A stretch of DNA of 64,000 bases from Pontibacter mucosus (GTDB lineage: Bacteria; Bacteroidota; Bacteroidia; Cytophagales; Hymenobacteraceae), in the NCBI RefSeq assembly GCF_003054055.1, contig NZ_QBKI01000009.1:62001-126000 (forward strand), given 5' to 3'. Shown here piece after piece: positions 56,016 to 64,000 of the stretch. The notes under the pieces were generated by a model. The model made no database searches, had not been told where the DNA came from, and saw nothing but the letters and a program-made list of their open reading frames with translations. The position numbers and the translations under genes were made by a program. Numbering within the stretch: position 1 is the first letter of the stretch; each line of letters opens with the position of its first letter.

Positions 56016-57161
56016 ATGTCTGAAACCAGAATCCTTCTAGCCTCGCTGCTAAAGCCAGTTAACGACACGCGCATGTACGAAAAACTGGGCCTGTCGCTAA
56101 GCAAGCTATCAGAAACTAAAATTCACATAGTTGGTTTCCAAGCACCCGTTCCTGCTGACGCTCCTGCTAATGTATACTTTCACCCCATCTTTCAGTTTAA
56201 GCGACTAAGTATAAACCGGTTTCGGGCACAGCAAAAGTATGCGCAGCTGCTACATCGGCTAAAGCCGCACCTGATTATCGCCTGCACCCACGAGCTGCTG
56301 CTGACCAGTCAGCGCTACTGCCAGCAGTATGGCGCAAAGCTCATTTACGATGTGCAGGAAAATTATACATTGAACCTGACCACCCAGCAAAACTATCCTC
56401 TCCTGCTACGTCAGCTGCTGGCCTTTGGCGTGGCACGGGCCGAAAAGAAAGCAGCTGAAAGTATAGAACACTTCCTACTGGCCGAAGAAAGTTATGCGCA
56501 CGAGCTTGAGTTTTTAGAAGCGGGCAAGTATACGGTCATCGGCAACAAGTATAAACCGGCGCCCAATTATACTTTGCCGGCTACCCCGGTGCACCTGGCA
56601 CATCAGCCACTGCGCCTGCTCTACTCTGGCACCATTGCCGAAGTATATGGCGTTTTCGAGGCGGTCAGTATGGCCGAGCGACTGCATCAGTTAGATCCTT
56701 CTACCACCCTTACTATCATTGGCTACAGCGCGCGCCGCCATACCTTGGAGCAGCTACAGGAGCGGATAAAAGGCAAGGCCTACATCAAGCTGGTTGGGGG
56801 CGACAAACTTGTGCCGCATCAGCAGATACTGCAACGTATAAAAGAGAGCAACCTGGGACTGCTGCCCTACCGGCCGCACCCCAGCACCGAGCGCTGCATC
56901 CCCACCAAGCTATACGAGTACATGGCCTATGCCCTGCCGGTGCTGGTGCAGCAAAATCCACTGTGGCAAAGTATAACGAAAGCGGCTACGGCAGGCTTGT
57001 CCATCGATTTTAAGCAGGTAAGTCCGGAGCAGCTATTGACACGTATACGACAGCAACGTTTTTATACTTCTGGAATTCCGCCACATATCTTTTGGGAGGA
57101 AGAGGAAGCAAAGCTGCTGCAGATAGTTAAGAAGACCTTAATTCAGGAATCAAAAGTATAA
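56016..57161 (+). CDS. GT-B glycosyltransferase (GT4-like)
   Basis: The protein has 381 residues. It opens ETRILLASLLKPVNDTRMYE, an N-terminal pattern of group 1 glycosyltransferase-like proteins of Bacteroidota. The donor domain has LRLLYSGTIAEVYGVFEAVS, NLGLLPYRPHPSTERCIPTK and LYEYMAYALPVLVQ with the conserved Glu. The motif AAGTATA is unusually dense in this gene: ten AAGTATA/TATACTT hits within 900 bases, in more than one frame. Its stop codon is itself part of a motif (AAAAGTATAA). It is separate from the main locus and its acceptor is unknown. Confidence 0.82.
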   Translation: MSETRILLASLLKPVNDTRMYEKLGLSLSKLSETKIHIVGFQAPVPADAPANVYFHPIFQFKRLSINRFRAQQKYAQLLHRLKPHLIIACTHELLLTSQRYCQQYGAKLIYDVQENYTLNLTTQQNYPLLLRQLLAFGVARAEKKAAESIEHFLLAEESYAHELEFLEAGKYTVIGNKYKPAPNYTLPATPVHLAHQPLRLLYSGTIAEVYGVFEAVSMAERLHQLDPSTTLTIIGYSARRHTLEQLQERIKGKAYIKLVGGDKLVPHQQILQRIKESNLGLLPYRPHPSTERCIPTKLYEYMAYALPVLVQQNPLWQSITKAATAGLSIDFKQVSPEQLLTRIRQQRFYTSGIPPHIFWEEEEAKLLQIVKKTLIQESKV

Positions 57162-57200
57162 ATTTTATTTTTAGACGAATCTAAATTCCGAAAATAGCAG

Positions 57201-57208
57201 TATATTTG
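57201..57208 (+). promoter_or_regulatory. Candidate -7 promoter element of fabH
   Basis: TATATTTG matches TAnnTTTG, 21 bases before the fabH ATG at 57229, with an AT-rich upstream region. No clear -33 TTTG was seen. Confidence 0.55.
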
Positions 57209-57228
57209 TAACTAAACAGAACCTCATC

Positions 57229-58227
57229 ATGCGTAACTCAAGAATTGCAGGCGTTGGCCACTACGTACCAGAAAATGTGGTAACAAACAAGGACCTGGAA
57301 AAGCTGATGGACACTTCGGACGAATGGATACGCGAGCGCACCGGCATTTTAGAGCGCCGCTACTTCCAGGAGGGCAAGGATACCACCGCCAACATGGGAG
57401 CTGCCGCTGCACGCAAAGCCCTGGAAATGGCCGGTCTCCAACCCGGGGATATTGACATGATTGTTTTCGCCACGCTCAGTCCGGACTACGTATTCCCTGG
57501 CTCGGGCGTGCTGCTGCAGCGCGAGCTGGGCCTGAAGGAAATCCCGGCCCTGGATGTGCGCAACCAATGCTCGGGCTTTATTTATGCCTTGTCGGTGGGC
57601 GACCAGTTCATCAAAACGGGCATGTATAACAACGTACTGGTGGTAGGCTCTGAGATTCACTCTTCGGGCCTTGATTTCTCCACGCGCGGCCGTGGCGTAT
57701 CGGTGATTTTTGGTGATGGTGCCGGCGCGGTGGTACTGGTGCCATCCGAGAGCAATGACAGGGGCATCCTATCCACGCACCTGCACGCCGACGGGGAGTT
57801 TGCCGAGGAACTGGCCGTGCTGGACCCGGGCAGCAACAAGAAGGAGCGCCTCACGCACGAGATGATTGACTCAGGCTCGATTTTCCCGCACATGAACGGC
57901 AACATGGTATTTAAGCACGCCGTTACCCGTTTCCCGGAGGTGATTGAGGAGGCCCTGAATAAGAACGGCTACAAACCGGAGGATATTGACTTGCTGGTGC
58001 CGCACCAGGCCAACTTGCGCATCACGTCCTATATCCAGCAAAAGATGGGCTTACCGGCTGAAAAGGTGATGAGCAACATCCAGAAGTATGGCAACACAAC
58101 GGCTGCCTCGGTGCCCATCGCGCTGAGTGAAGCCTACCAGGAAGGCCGCATCAAAGAAGGAGACCTGGTATGCCTGGCAGCTTTTGGCAGCGGATTTACC
58201 TGGGGCTCCGCCCTGATTCGCTGGTAA
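57229..58227 (+). CDS. fabH: Beta-ketoacyl-ACP synthase III
   Basis: The protein has 332 residues with a thiolase fold. The Cys-His-Asn triad is in place: C114 in DVRNQCSGFIYALS, H259 in VPHQANLRI and N289 in QKYGNTTAASVPIAL. The opening SRIAGVGHYVPENVVTNKDL and SDEWIRERTGILERRY are standard. It condenses an acyl-CoA primer with malonyl-ACP to start fatty-acid synthesis. It is not next to other fab genes, a usual condition for extra FabH copies in Bacteroidota, so it may serve a branched or specialised primer. Confidence 0.93.
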   Translation: MRNSRIAGVGHYVPENVVTNKDLEKLMDTSDEWIRERTGILERRYFQEGKDTTANMGAAAARKALEMAGLQPGDIDMIVFATLSPDYVFPGSGVLLQRELGLKEIPALDVRNQCSGFIYALSVGDQFIKTGMYNNVLVVGSEIHSSGLDFSTRGRGVSVIFGDGAGAVVLVPSESNDRGILSTHLHADGEFAEELAVLDPGSNKKERLTHEMIDSGSIFPHMNGNMVFKHAVTRFPEVIEEALNKNGYKPEDIDLLVPHQANLRITSYIQQKMGLPAEKVMSNIQKYGNTTAASVPIALSEAYQEGRIKEGDLVCLAAFGSGFTWGSALIRW

Positions 58228-58244
58228 GTATAAATTTTGAATGG

Positions 58245-58307
58245 GTGGATGAGTGAATTAAAAGATTGCACATTCACTCATCCACTCATTCGCTCATTCA
58301 CTCATTG
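58245..58307. repeat. Hairpin and 8-bp tandem array upstream of the metal regulator gene
   Basis: GTGGATGAGTGAAT (58245-58258) pairs with ATTCACTCATCCAC (58272-58285). From 58272 the sequence is an array of 8-base units: ATTCACTC, ATCCACTC, ATTCGCTC, ATTCACTC, then ATTG. The array ends 6 bases before the regulator's ATG. Confidence 0.7.
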
Positions 58308-58313
58308 CATACT

Positions 58314-58973
58314 ATGTCCCATAGTTACACGGAAGAAAACTACATAAAGGCCATTTACAAGCTCTCGGCCAACAGCACGCAGGAAGTTAACACCAACGCC
58401 ATTGCCGAGGTACTCGAGACCAAGGCGGCCTCGGTGACCGATATGCTCCGCAAGCTGAGCGCCAAGGATATCGTCAACTATAAAAAGTATAAAGGCGTGT
58501 CGCTTACCCCGCAGGGCGAGCGCGTGGCACTGCAAATCATTCGCAAACACCGGCTGTGGGAGACGTTTCTGGTGGAGAAGCTCAGGTTTAACTGGGATGA
58601 GGTGCACGAGGTGGCCGAGGAACTGGAGCACATCTCCTCTACCCTGCTCACCAACCGCCTCGACGAGTTCCTGGGCTTCCCCAAATTCGACCCGCACGGC
58701 GACCCCATCCCGTCCGAGACCGGCGAGATGAAGCAGAAAAAGCAGCGGTTACTTGCCGAAATGGGCGTGAACGATGCCGGTGTGGTAGTAGGCGTAAACG
58801 ACTCGCAGCCGCTTTTCCTGCAGTACCTTGACAAGATGGGCATCGCGCTCGGCACCAGTATAAAAGTAATCGACAGGATACCCTACGACAACTCCCTGGA
58901 GATAAACCTGGAGGACAGCAAGAGCCTGCTCATCTCCAGCGAAGTATCCCGAAACATCTTTATTTCCGCTTAA
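58314..58973 (+). CDS. DtxR/MntR-family metal-dependent transcriptional regulator
   Basis: The start at 58314 gives 219 residues. The N-terminal winged helix (VNTNAIAEVLETKAASVTDM, LRKLSAKDIVNYKKYKG) is followed by the dimerisation and metal domain with H79, E83, H98, E102, E105 and H106, in the exact spacing of DtxR. An SH3-like FeoA domain (about 150-219) closes it. Residue 102 is Glu as in MntR, not Cys as in DtxR, whereas the N-terminal MntR ligands look changed (ENYIKAIY), so the metal is uncertain. It heads the metal-uptake operon and probably represses it. Confidence 0.92.
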   Translation: MSHSYTEENYIKAIYKLSANSTQEVNTNAIAEVLETKAASVTDMLRKLSAKDIVNYKKYKGVSLTPQGERVALQIIRKHRLWETFLVEKLRFNWDEVHEVAEELEHISSTLLTNRLDEFLGFPKFDPHGDPIPSETGEMKQKKQRLLAEMGVNDAGVVVGVNDSQPLFLQYLDKMGIALGTSIKVIDRIPYDNSLEINLEDSKSLLISSEVSRNIFISA

Positions 58974-58991
58974 TCAGGCACCACAGAAACT

Positions 58992-59921
58992 ATGAAACCC
59001 TTATACTCCCTGGCTATACTTTTCTTCACCCTGCTGGCCAGCGCCTGTACCCAAACCGACAACAGAGGCACGATGGCCGAAGGCCAGCGCATGAAAGTGC
59101 TCACCACCACCAGCATCCTCAAAGATGCTGTAGTTAACATTGCCGGCGATGCGGCCGAGGTGGAATCGGTGATGGGCAGCGGCGTAGACCCCCACCTCTA
59201 CAAAGCCACGCAAGGCGACCTGCAGAAAATGATGGACGCGGACATGATCGTCTACAATGGCTTATACCTGGAAGGCAAGATGGGCGAGGTGCTGGAGAAA
59301 CTCAGCCGCCAGAAAACAGTGGTTGTAGCCACGGCAAGTATACCGAAGGACAAACTCAGGGCCTCGGCGCAGTATGCCAACAGCAACGACCCGCACGTGT
59401 GGTTTGATGTGCAGCTTTGGCAGGAAGTGGTCAAACACGTGAGCCAGCAGATGCAGGAAAAAGACCCGGCCAATGCCGAAGTATACAAACAGAACACCCA
59501 GGCATACCTGCAGGAGTTGGACGAGCTCAACCAGTGGGTGGCGCAGCAAATCCAGACGATACCCGAGCAGCAGCGCATCCTTATCACCGCACACGATGCC
59601 TTTGGCTATTTTGGTGATGCCTATAGTATAAAAGTGCGCGGTTTGCAGGGCATTTCCACGGTGTCGGAGTTTGGCTTGCAGGATGTATCCTCACTGGTAA
59701 AGTATATCGTGGAGAATAAAATAAAGGCTGTGTTTGTGGAGTCGTCTGTGTCTCCGAAAGCCATTGAGGCAGTAGTGGTAGGATGCCGCGAACGAGGCCA
59801 CGAGGTAGAAATTGGCGGCACTCTATACTCCGATGCTTTGGGAGAGGACGGAACCCCGGAGGGGACCTACACAGGCATGGTGCGGCACAACGTCACCACC
59901 ATTGTATCAGCCCTAAGGTAA
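58992..59921 (+). CDS. Metal ABC transporter substrate-binding lipoprotein, TroA/ZnuA-like
   Basis: The protein has 309 residues. The lipobox (LLASAC, Cys19) anchors it. Metal ligands are visible as H68 (GVDPHLYK), H135 (DPHVWFD), H201 (TAHDAFGYF) and D281 (LYSDALG), the set known for TroA; PsaA-type manganese proteins have Glu at the third place. It binds zinc, manganese or iron and hands it to the ATPase and permeases encoded next. It follows the regulator by 18 bases. Confidence 0.92.
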   Translation: MKPLYSLAILFFTLLASACTQTDNRGTMAEGQRMKVLTTTSILKDAVVNIAGDAAEVESVMGSGVDPHLYKATQGDLQKMMDADMIVYNGLYLEGKMGEVLEKLSRQKTVVVATASIPKDKLRASAQYANSNDPHVWFDVQLWQEVVKHVSQQMQEKDPANAEVYKQNTQAYLQELDELNQWVAQQIQTIPEQQRILITAHDAFGYFGDAYSIKVRGLQGISTVSEFGLQDVSSLVKYIVENKIKAVFVESSVSPKAIEAVVVGCRERGHEVEIGGTLYSDALGEDGTPEGTYTGMVRHNVTTIVSALR

Positions 59922-59934
59922 AAGTATAAACTTT

Positions 59935-60723
59935 ATGATTATACAAGTAGAGAACCCGGTAGTTGAAGTGCACGACCTGACGGTCAGCTATGACCGCAAG
60001 CCCGTGCTGTGGGGCATCGACCTGACCTTGCCTGCCGGATCGCTGGTAGGCGTAATCGGGCCGAACGGTGCCGGAAAATCAACCCTGATAAAGGCCATGA
60101 TGGATCTGCTGCCGGCTGGCAGCGGCTATGTGCGGATATTCGACAAACCGATTGCCGAGGTGCGCAACCGCATCAGCTATGTGCCGCAGCGCGAATCGGT
60201 GGACTGGGATTTTCCGGCCTCGGTGTTTGATGTGGTGCTGATGGGCAGCTATGGCAAACTGGGGCTGTTTAAGCGGCCGCGCCAGGCCGACAAAGACGCC
60301 GCCATGGAAGCGCTGCAAAAAGTGGGGATGCAGGGCTTTGCCAACCGCCAGATATCGCAGCTTTCGGGGGGGCAGCAGCAGCGTGTGTTCCTGGCCCGCG
60401 CCCTGGCTCAGAACGCAGACATCTACTTTATGGACGAGCCCTTCGCCGGGGTAGACATCGCTACAGAGACAGCCATTATTGAGCTGCTGCGCACCATGCG
60501 CGAGCAAGGCAAAACCGTTATCGTTGTGCACCACGACCTGCAGTCGGCCACCGAGTACTTTGACTGGGTCGTGCTGCTGAACATGCGCCTGGTAGCCTCT
60601 GGTCCTGCAGAACAAGTGCTGACGCAGCATCTGCTGGAGCAAACCTACGGCGGCAAGCTGACCGTGCTCACCAAAGTAGGCGAACTGCTGCGCAAACAGG
60701 AGTTTCCGGCGAGAGAAAGCTGA
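59935..60723 (+). CDS. Metal ABC transporter ATP-binding protein
   Basis: The protein has 262 residues, a single cassette of the TroB/MntB/ZnuC type. Walker A is GPNGAGKSTLIKAM, the Q-loop segment is SYVPQRESVDWDFP, the signature is LSGGQQQRVFLARALAQ, and Walker B is IYFMDEPFAGVD, followed by the HHDLQS switch histidine. QRESVDWDFP is a typical feature of metal-type (MntB/TroB) ATPases. It powers uptake of the metal bound by the preceding protein. It starts 13 bases after the binding-protein gene. Confidence 0.95.
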   Translation: MIIQVENPVVEVHDLTVSYDRKPVLWGIDLTLPAGSLVGVIGPNGAGKSTLIKAMMDLLPAGSGYVRIFDKPIAEVRNRISYVPQRESVDWDFPASVFDVVLMGSYGKLGLFKRPRQADKDAAMEALQKVGMQGFANRQISQLSGGQQQRVFLARALAQNADIYFMDEPFAGVDIATETAIIELLRTMREQGKTVIVVHHDLQSATEYFDWVVLLNMRLVASGPAEQVLTQHLLEQTYGGKLTVLTKVGELLRKQEFPARES

Positions 60724-60870
60724 GAGAGTTGGGGAGTTTAGGAGTTAGAGAGTTTAGGAGTTAAAAAGTTAAAAAGTTAGAAAGTTAGAAAGTATGATGT
60801 CAAAATCAATCAACCGCCTAACAACTTAGCCATTTAATCATCCTGCAAGAAATAAAAACCAGAGAGCAGC
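60724..60870. repeat. Low-complexity spacer with GAGTTTAGGAGTTA repeats
   Basis: Within the operon, a 147-base gap holds GAGTTTAGGAGTTA twice followed by AAAAGTT/GAAAGTT runs (to about 60790). A 22-base segment at 60744-60765 is repeated exactly at 62160-62181 in the next intergenic gap. Confidence 0.75.
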
Positions 60871-62154
60871 ATGAACGAGTTTATTGAGTTCTTTTCTTTC
60901 GCTGACGCCAACATACGCTTTGTAACGGTGGGCTCTGTGCTGCTGGCTACCAGTTCGGCGGTGGTGGGCTGCTTTACGCTGCTGCGAAAGCGGGCGCTGG
61001 TGGGCGATGCGGTGGCCCATGCGGTATTGCCCGGCGTTTGTCTGGCGTTTATGCTTTCGGGCACCAAGAACCCGTTTATACTTTTGCTGGGCGCTTTCGT
61101 CACCGGCTGGCTGTCGCTTATCACGATAGATTTTATCACCTCTCGCTCCCGCATCAAAGAGGACACCGCTATCGCCCTGGTGCTCTCAGTTTTTTTCGGT
61201 ATCGGTATACTTTTACTCACGGCCATACAGCATTCGGGTAATGCCGCGCAGAGCGGGCTGGATAAGTTCCTGTTCGGGAAAGCGGCCTCCCTGGTAGGTG
61301 AGGATTTGATTGCTTTTAGTATGGTGGCGGTACTGCTGCTGGTTACCACGATTCTTTTCTACAAGGAACTGGCCATGCTCTGCTTCGACAAGGCTTATGC
61401 CAAAACCATCGGCTACCCGGTGCGGGGTCTCGAGCTCTTGCTCACGACTCTTACTGTTTTTGCGGTGGTGGTAGGCATACAGGCGGTTGGCGTGGTGCTA
61501 ATGGCGGCCATGCTCATTACACCGGCTGCGGCTGCCCGCTTCTGGACCGACAAACTGAGCCTGATGTTGGTGCTGGCCGCGCTGATAGGCGCTTTCTCAG
61601 GAGTATCCGGAGCCTATGTATCGTATACAGCACCCGCCATGCCCACCGGCCCCTGGATTGTGCTGATAGTCTCAATGATTGCTATACTTTCTTTTGCCTT
61701 TGCACCCGGCAAAGGGTGGGTTTCGCGGTTGCTGCGTCAGCGCCGCAACAAAACCCTTATACTGGAAGAAAACCTGCTGAAGCTCCTCTACCATCTGGGC
61801 GAAGAGAAGCAGGACTTTCAGACGTCCTACTCGCTGCAACAGATTTTAGAGAAAAGGGCGATTCCTAAAAAACAGGTCAGTGCCGGCCTAAGCAAGCTCA
61901 GAAAGCAGGGCTATATTGAGAAAACGCCTGCAGGCTGGCAGCTCACCCTGCAGGGGCAACGGCGCGGGGAGCGTGTGGTAAGGCTGCACCGCCTCTGGGA
62001 GCTATACCTTACCCAGTACCTGCAGCTTGCCTCCGACCATGTGCACGAGGATGCCGAAACCATTGAGCACATTATCACCCCAGAGCTGGAGCAACGCCTG
62101 ATGGAAGAACTGGGCTACCCCGTGCTTGACCCTCACAGCGCCAGGATACCGTGA
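60871..62154 (+). CDS. Metal ABC transporter permease fused to DtxR-like C-terminal domain
   Basis: The protein has 427 residues, much longer than usual 280-residue permeases. Residues 1-285 form an ABC-3-type membrane domain (FTLLRKRALVGDAVAHAVLP, QAVGVVLMAAMLITPAAAAR). Residues about 295-427 hold a winged helix (VSAGLSKLRKQGYIEKTPAG) and a DtxR/MntR-type metal domain (RRGERVVRLHRLWELYLTQY; HVHEDAETIEHI; ending GYPVLDPHSARIP). Metal ligands H373, E377, H392, E396, E399 and H400 correspond in spacing to H79, E83, H98, E102, E105 and H106 of the regulator at 58314. It could sense cytoplasmic metal and act on transport directly. Confidence 0.9.
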   Translation: MNEFIEFFSFADANIRFVTVGSVLLATSSAVVGCFTLLRKRALVGDAVAHAVLPGVCLAFMLSGTKNPFILLLGAFVTGWLSLITIDFITSRSRIKEDTAIALVLSVFFGIGILLLTAIQHSGNAAQSGLDKFLFGKAASLVGEDLIAFSMVAVLLLVTTILFYKELAMLCFDKAYAKTIGYPVRGLELLLTTLTVFAVVVGIQAVGVVLMAAMLITPAAAARFWTDKLSLMLVLAALIGAFSGVSGAYVSYTAPAMPTGPWIVLIVSMIAILSFAFAPGKGWVSRLLRQRRNKTLILEENLLKLLYHLGEEKQDFQTSYSLQQILEKRAIPKKQVSAGLSKLRKQGYIEKTPAGWQLTLQGQRRGERVVRLHRLWELYLTQYLQLASDHVHEDAETIEHIITPELEQRLMEELGYPVLDPHSARIP

Positions 62155-62159
62155 AAAGA

Positions 62160-62181
62160 GTTAGAGAGTTTAGGAGTTAAA
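62160..62181. repeat. Second copy of the 22-base spacer repeat
   Basis: It is identical to 60744-60765 and includes GAGTTTAGGAGTTA. It lies 6 bases after the fused permease gene. Confidence 0.8.
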
Positions 62182-62220
62182 GAGTCATTATTCTCATCAA
62201 GAAAATAACAACAAATACCC

Positions 62221-63099
62221 GTGAACGCCTTTTGGATCATACTTACCGGATCGTTGGTAGCTACCTGCTGTAGCCTGCTGGGTTGCTACCTTATCCTGCG
62301 CCGCATGGCCATGGTGGGCGACGCGATTTCGCACGCTGTGCTGCCGGGCATCGTGATTGCCTTTTTGCTAACTGGGTCAAGGGATTCTGTGCCGATGCTG
62401 ATTGGCGCAGGTTTGCTAGGCGTTTTAACCACTTTTTTGATCGAGTTCTTTCACCGCTACGCCCGTGTGCAGGCCGATGCCTCCATTGGTGTTACCTTCA
62501 CCTGGCTCTTTGCGATTGGCATCATCCTTATTTCGGTGTATGCCGGGCAGGTAGACCTGGACCAGGACTGCGTGTTATATGGCGAGATAGCATACGTGCC
62601 GCTGGATCTCTGGATCACGGAGGAAGGCCTGAGCCTGGGTCCCCGCACCGTCTGGACGCTTGCCGTGGTTACCCTGCTGATTATACTTTACATCGTGCTG
62701 GGATATAAAGAACTCTTCCTCACCACCTTCGACCCGGCTTATGCGGCAGCCATCGGCATCTCCACTTCGGTATGGTACTACTCCCTCATGACGGCCGTTT
62801 CCATTACCACCGTGGCCTCTTTTGAGTCGGTGGGGGCGATACTGGTGGTGGCTTTTCTGGTGGCGCCCGCTGCCACCGCTTACCTTCTGACGGATAATTT
62901 CAAGACCATGCTACTGCTCTCGGTATTGGCTGGTATACTTGCCTCCGTAGCAGGCTATTACCTGGCTGTTTGGATAGATGGATCCATTGCCGGGGCCATT
63001 GCCACGGTTACGGGCATTGAATTTATGCTGGCCTTCCTGTTCTCCCCTAGCCGGGGTATACTTATCAGAAAGAAGCAACTACAGCCGGTGCAGCATTAA
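62221..63099 (+). CDS. Metal ABC transporter permease
   Basis: The protein has 292 residues starting with GTG at 62221. It is an ABC-3 family membrane protein with about eight helices; LILRRMAMVGDAISHAVLPG and SFESVGAILVVAFLVAPAAT are the characteristic loop segments. It has no regulator domain, unlike its neighbour. With it, it would form a heterodimeric permease as in TroC/TroD systems. The last gene of the metal operon, it ends 55 bases before the thioredoxin-fold gene. Confidence 0.92.
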   Translation: MNAFWIILTGSLVATCCSLLGCYLILRRMAMVGDAISHAVLPGIVIAFLLTGSRDSVPMLIGAGLLGVLTTFLIEFFHRYARVQADASIGVTFTWLFAIGIILISVYAGQVDLDQDCVLYGEIAYVPLDLWITEEGLSLGPRTVWTLAVVTLLIILYIVLGYKELFLTTFDPAYAAAIGISTSVWYYSLMTAVSITTVASFESVGAILVVAFLVAPAATAYLLTDNFKTMLLLSVLAGILASVAGYYLAVWIDGSIAGAIATVTGIEFMLAFLFSPSRGILIRKKQLQPVQH

Positions 63100-63154
63100 G
63101 CAGGAATTTATACTTTGCCGCTCCTGTTAACTCACCGATACACTATCATAAAGT

Positions 63155-63727
63155 ATGAAATACAACGTCGCTATACTTTCTATACTTGCCCTGTCGCTTT
63201 TCGGCGGCTGCACGGGCAACACACCGACTGCTGAAACTGCCGTTCCCGCGCAGTTTACTGCCTTTCATCCATCCCCAGAAAAGGCAAACAAAATTCAGTG
63301 GCTAACGATAGAACAGGCTGCCGCACGCATGGAAAAGGAGCCGCGTAAAATTGTGATAGATGTTTACACCGACTGGTGCGGCTGGTGTAAAAAGATGGAC
63401 AAGGAAACCTTTACCGATCCGAAGGTGGTGGAACTGGTGAACAAGCACTTTTATGCCGTGAAACTAAACGCTGAAGGCAAAGACCCCATCACACTGAGAG
63501 GGCAAACGTTCAAGTATAAAGACGAGTACCGATCGCATGAGCTGGCGGTGGCGCTGCTGCAGGGGCAGATGAGTTTCCCCACCACCGTATACCTGGACGA
63601 GAAGATGAACATGCTGGCTCCCGTGCCCGGCTACCTCGACGCCAAAACGTTCTCCAAAATCCTCAGCTACTTTGGCGAGAACCACCACCAAGCGATGAAC
63701 TTTCAGGAGTACGAGAAAAAGAACTAG
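63155..63727 (+). CDS. Exported thioredoxin-fold lipoprotein with CxxC site
   Basis: The protein has 190 residues. A lipoprotein signal (LFGGC, Cys19) is followed by a thioredoxin domain with DVYTDWCGWCKKMDKETFTD (active site WCGWC), SFPTTVYLDEKMNML (cis-Pro) and a C-terminal helix. The CGWC motif and KETFTDPKVVELVNKHF are like the DUF255/DsbD-gamma group of thiol reductases. It should work in the periplasm on disulfide or cytochrome thiols. The likely partners are not in the window. Confidence 0.87.
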   Translation: MKYNVAILSILALSLFGGCTGNTPTAETAVPAQFTAFHPSPEKANKIQWLTIEQAAARMEKEPRKIVIDVYTDWCGWCKKMDKETFTDPKVVELVNKHFYAVKLNAEGKDPITLRGQTFKYKDEYRSHELAVALLQGQMSFPTTVYLDEKMNMLAPVPGYLDAKTFSKILSYFGENHHQAMNFQEYEKKN

Positions 63728-64000
63728 GATTTCTAGGAATAGGGGATTTCAGGAGCGAGGAGAAAGGTTTGGGAAAGTCTGAATGTAAAAAGTATGATTC
63801 CGGGTATCATGCTCTCGCTTTCTCTGCACTCGCTCGCCTCCGGCGAGTGTGTGCTATATAGTGGCGTCCCGCCACGTTACACAAGTATAAAAGTATAGGC
63901 TGAAGTATAAATGCCATTTGGTTTAAGCGAAAGCTTTTGAGTCTGATGTAAGTATAGAAGTATGATTTCTGGCTTCTGTAAAGTATAAATCAGACGTGCT
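63728..64000. other. Gene-free tail with REP-like hairpins
   Basis: The last 270 bases hold no gene. CTCGCC and GGCGAG (63833-63847) and GTGGCG and CGCCAC (63861-63875) are two hairpins, both with loop TCC, resembling the TCCT-loop hairpin at 3869-3892. Five further AAGTATA motifs follow after 63880. Confidence 0.6.

Noticed and set aside
58272..58307. Direct repeats as a small CRISPR array
   Set aside because: Units are 8 bases with no spacers between them, and no cas gene is in the window.

Overview
The window is a chromosomal segment from a member of the Bacteroidota, most likely family Hymenobacteraceae (Pontibacter or a close relative). The grounds are two secreted proteins with type IX secretion (Por) sorting tails, a Bacteroidota-type UpxY/NusG antiterminator inside a capsule/exopolysaccharide locus, -7 promoter elements of the form TAnnTTTG, weak Shine-Dalgarno sites, and protein families typical of that group. 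The genus is an inference. No rRNA, tRNA, CRISPR array, phage or insertion sequence was seen.

Left flank (1-18.8 kb): housekeeping and envelope genes. These are the tail of an M48 protease, an App1-type phosphatase, a trehalose-synthase-like GH13 enzyme, a GreA/GreB factor, a 960-base gene-free stretch full of REP-like hairpins, the transglycosylase MtgA, a Lon-substrate-binding-domain protein, a membrane phosphoesterase, a lipid kinase, a second M48 protease, an L,D-transpeptidase-like protein, small lipoproteins and membrane proteins, a YbiT-type ABC-F ATPase, two tandem 49-50 residue membrane peptides, 3-hydroxybutyryl-CoA dehydrogenase and a VOC protein.

Centre (19.3-55.1 kb): a large exopolysaccharide locus. 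The plus-strand block (19.3-37.3 kb) holds a Wza-type exporter, a Wzc-type tyrosine kinase, UpxY, a UDP-sugar epimerase, a flippase, a polymerase, five glycosyltransferases, a WecG/TagA-type transferase, the UDP-GlcNAc 2-epimerase WecB and two unusual P-loop proteins. Converging on it from the minus strand (37.5-48.3 kb) are a WcaJ-type initiating transferase, two tandem CelD/BcsL-like acyltransferases, a DegT-family aminotransferase, a polysaccharide deacetylase and two polysaccharide-lyase-like proteins. Then on the plus strand (49.3-55.1 kb) come two modular secreted proteins with a glycosyltransferase between them. Together these genes could start, build, modify, flip, polymerise, export and trim a surface polysaccharide.

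Right flank (55.1-64 kb): dapD, a glycosyltransferase, fabH, then a metal-uptake operon (DtxR-family regulator, TroA-like binding protein, ATPase, a permease fused to a DtxR-like regulator domain, a second permease), a thioredoxin-fold lipoprotein and a short REP-like tail.

The most striking signal is not a gene. The heptamer AAGTATA (complement TATACTT) occurs about 150 times by hand count against about 8 expected by chance, on both strands, inside and between genes and in several reading frames. It is roughly twice as dense in the outer housekeeping flanks as in the exopolysaccharide locus.
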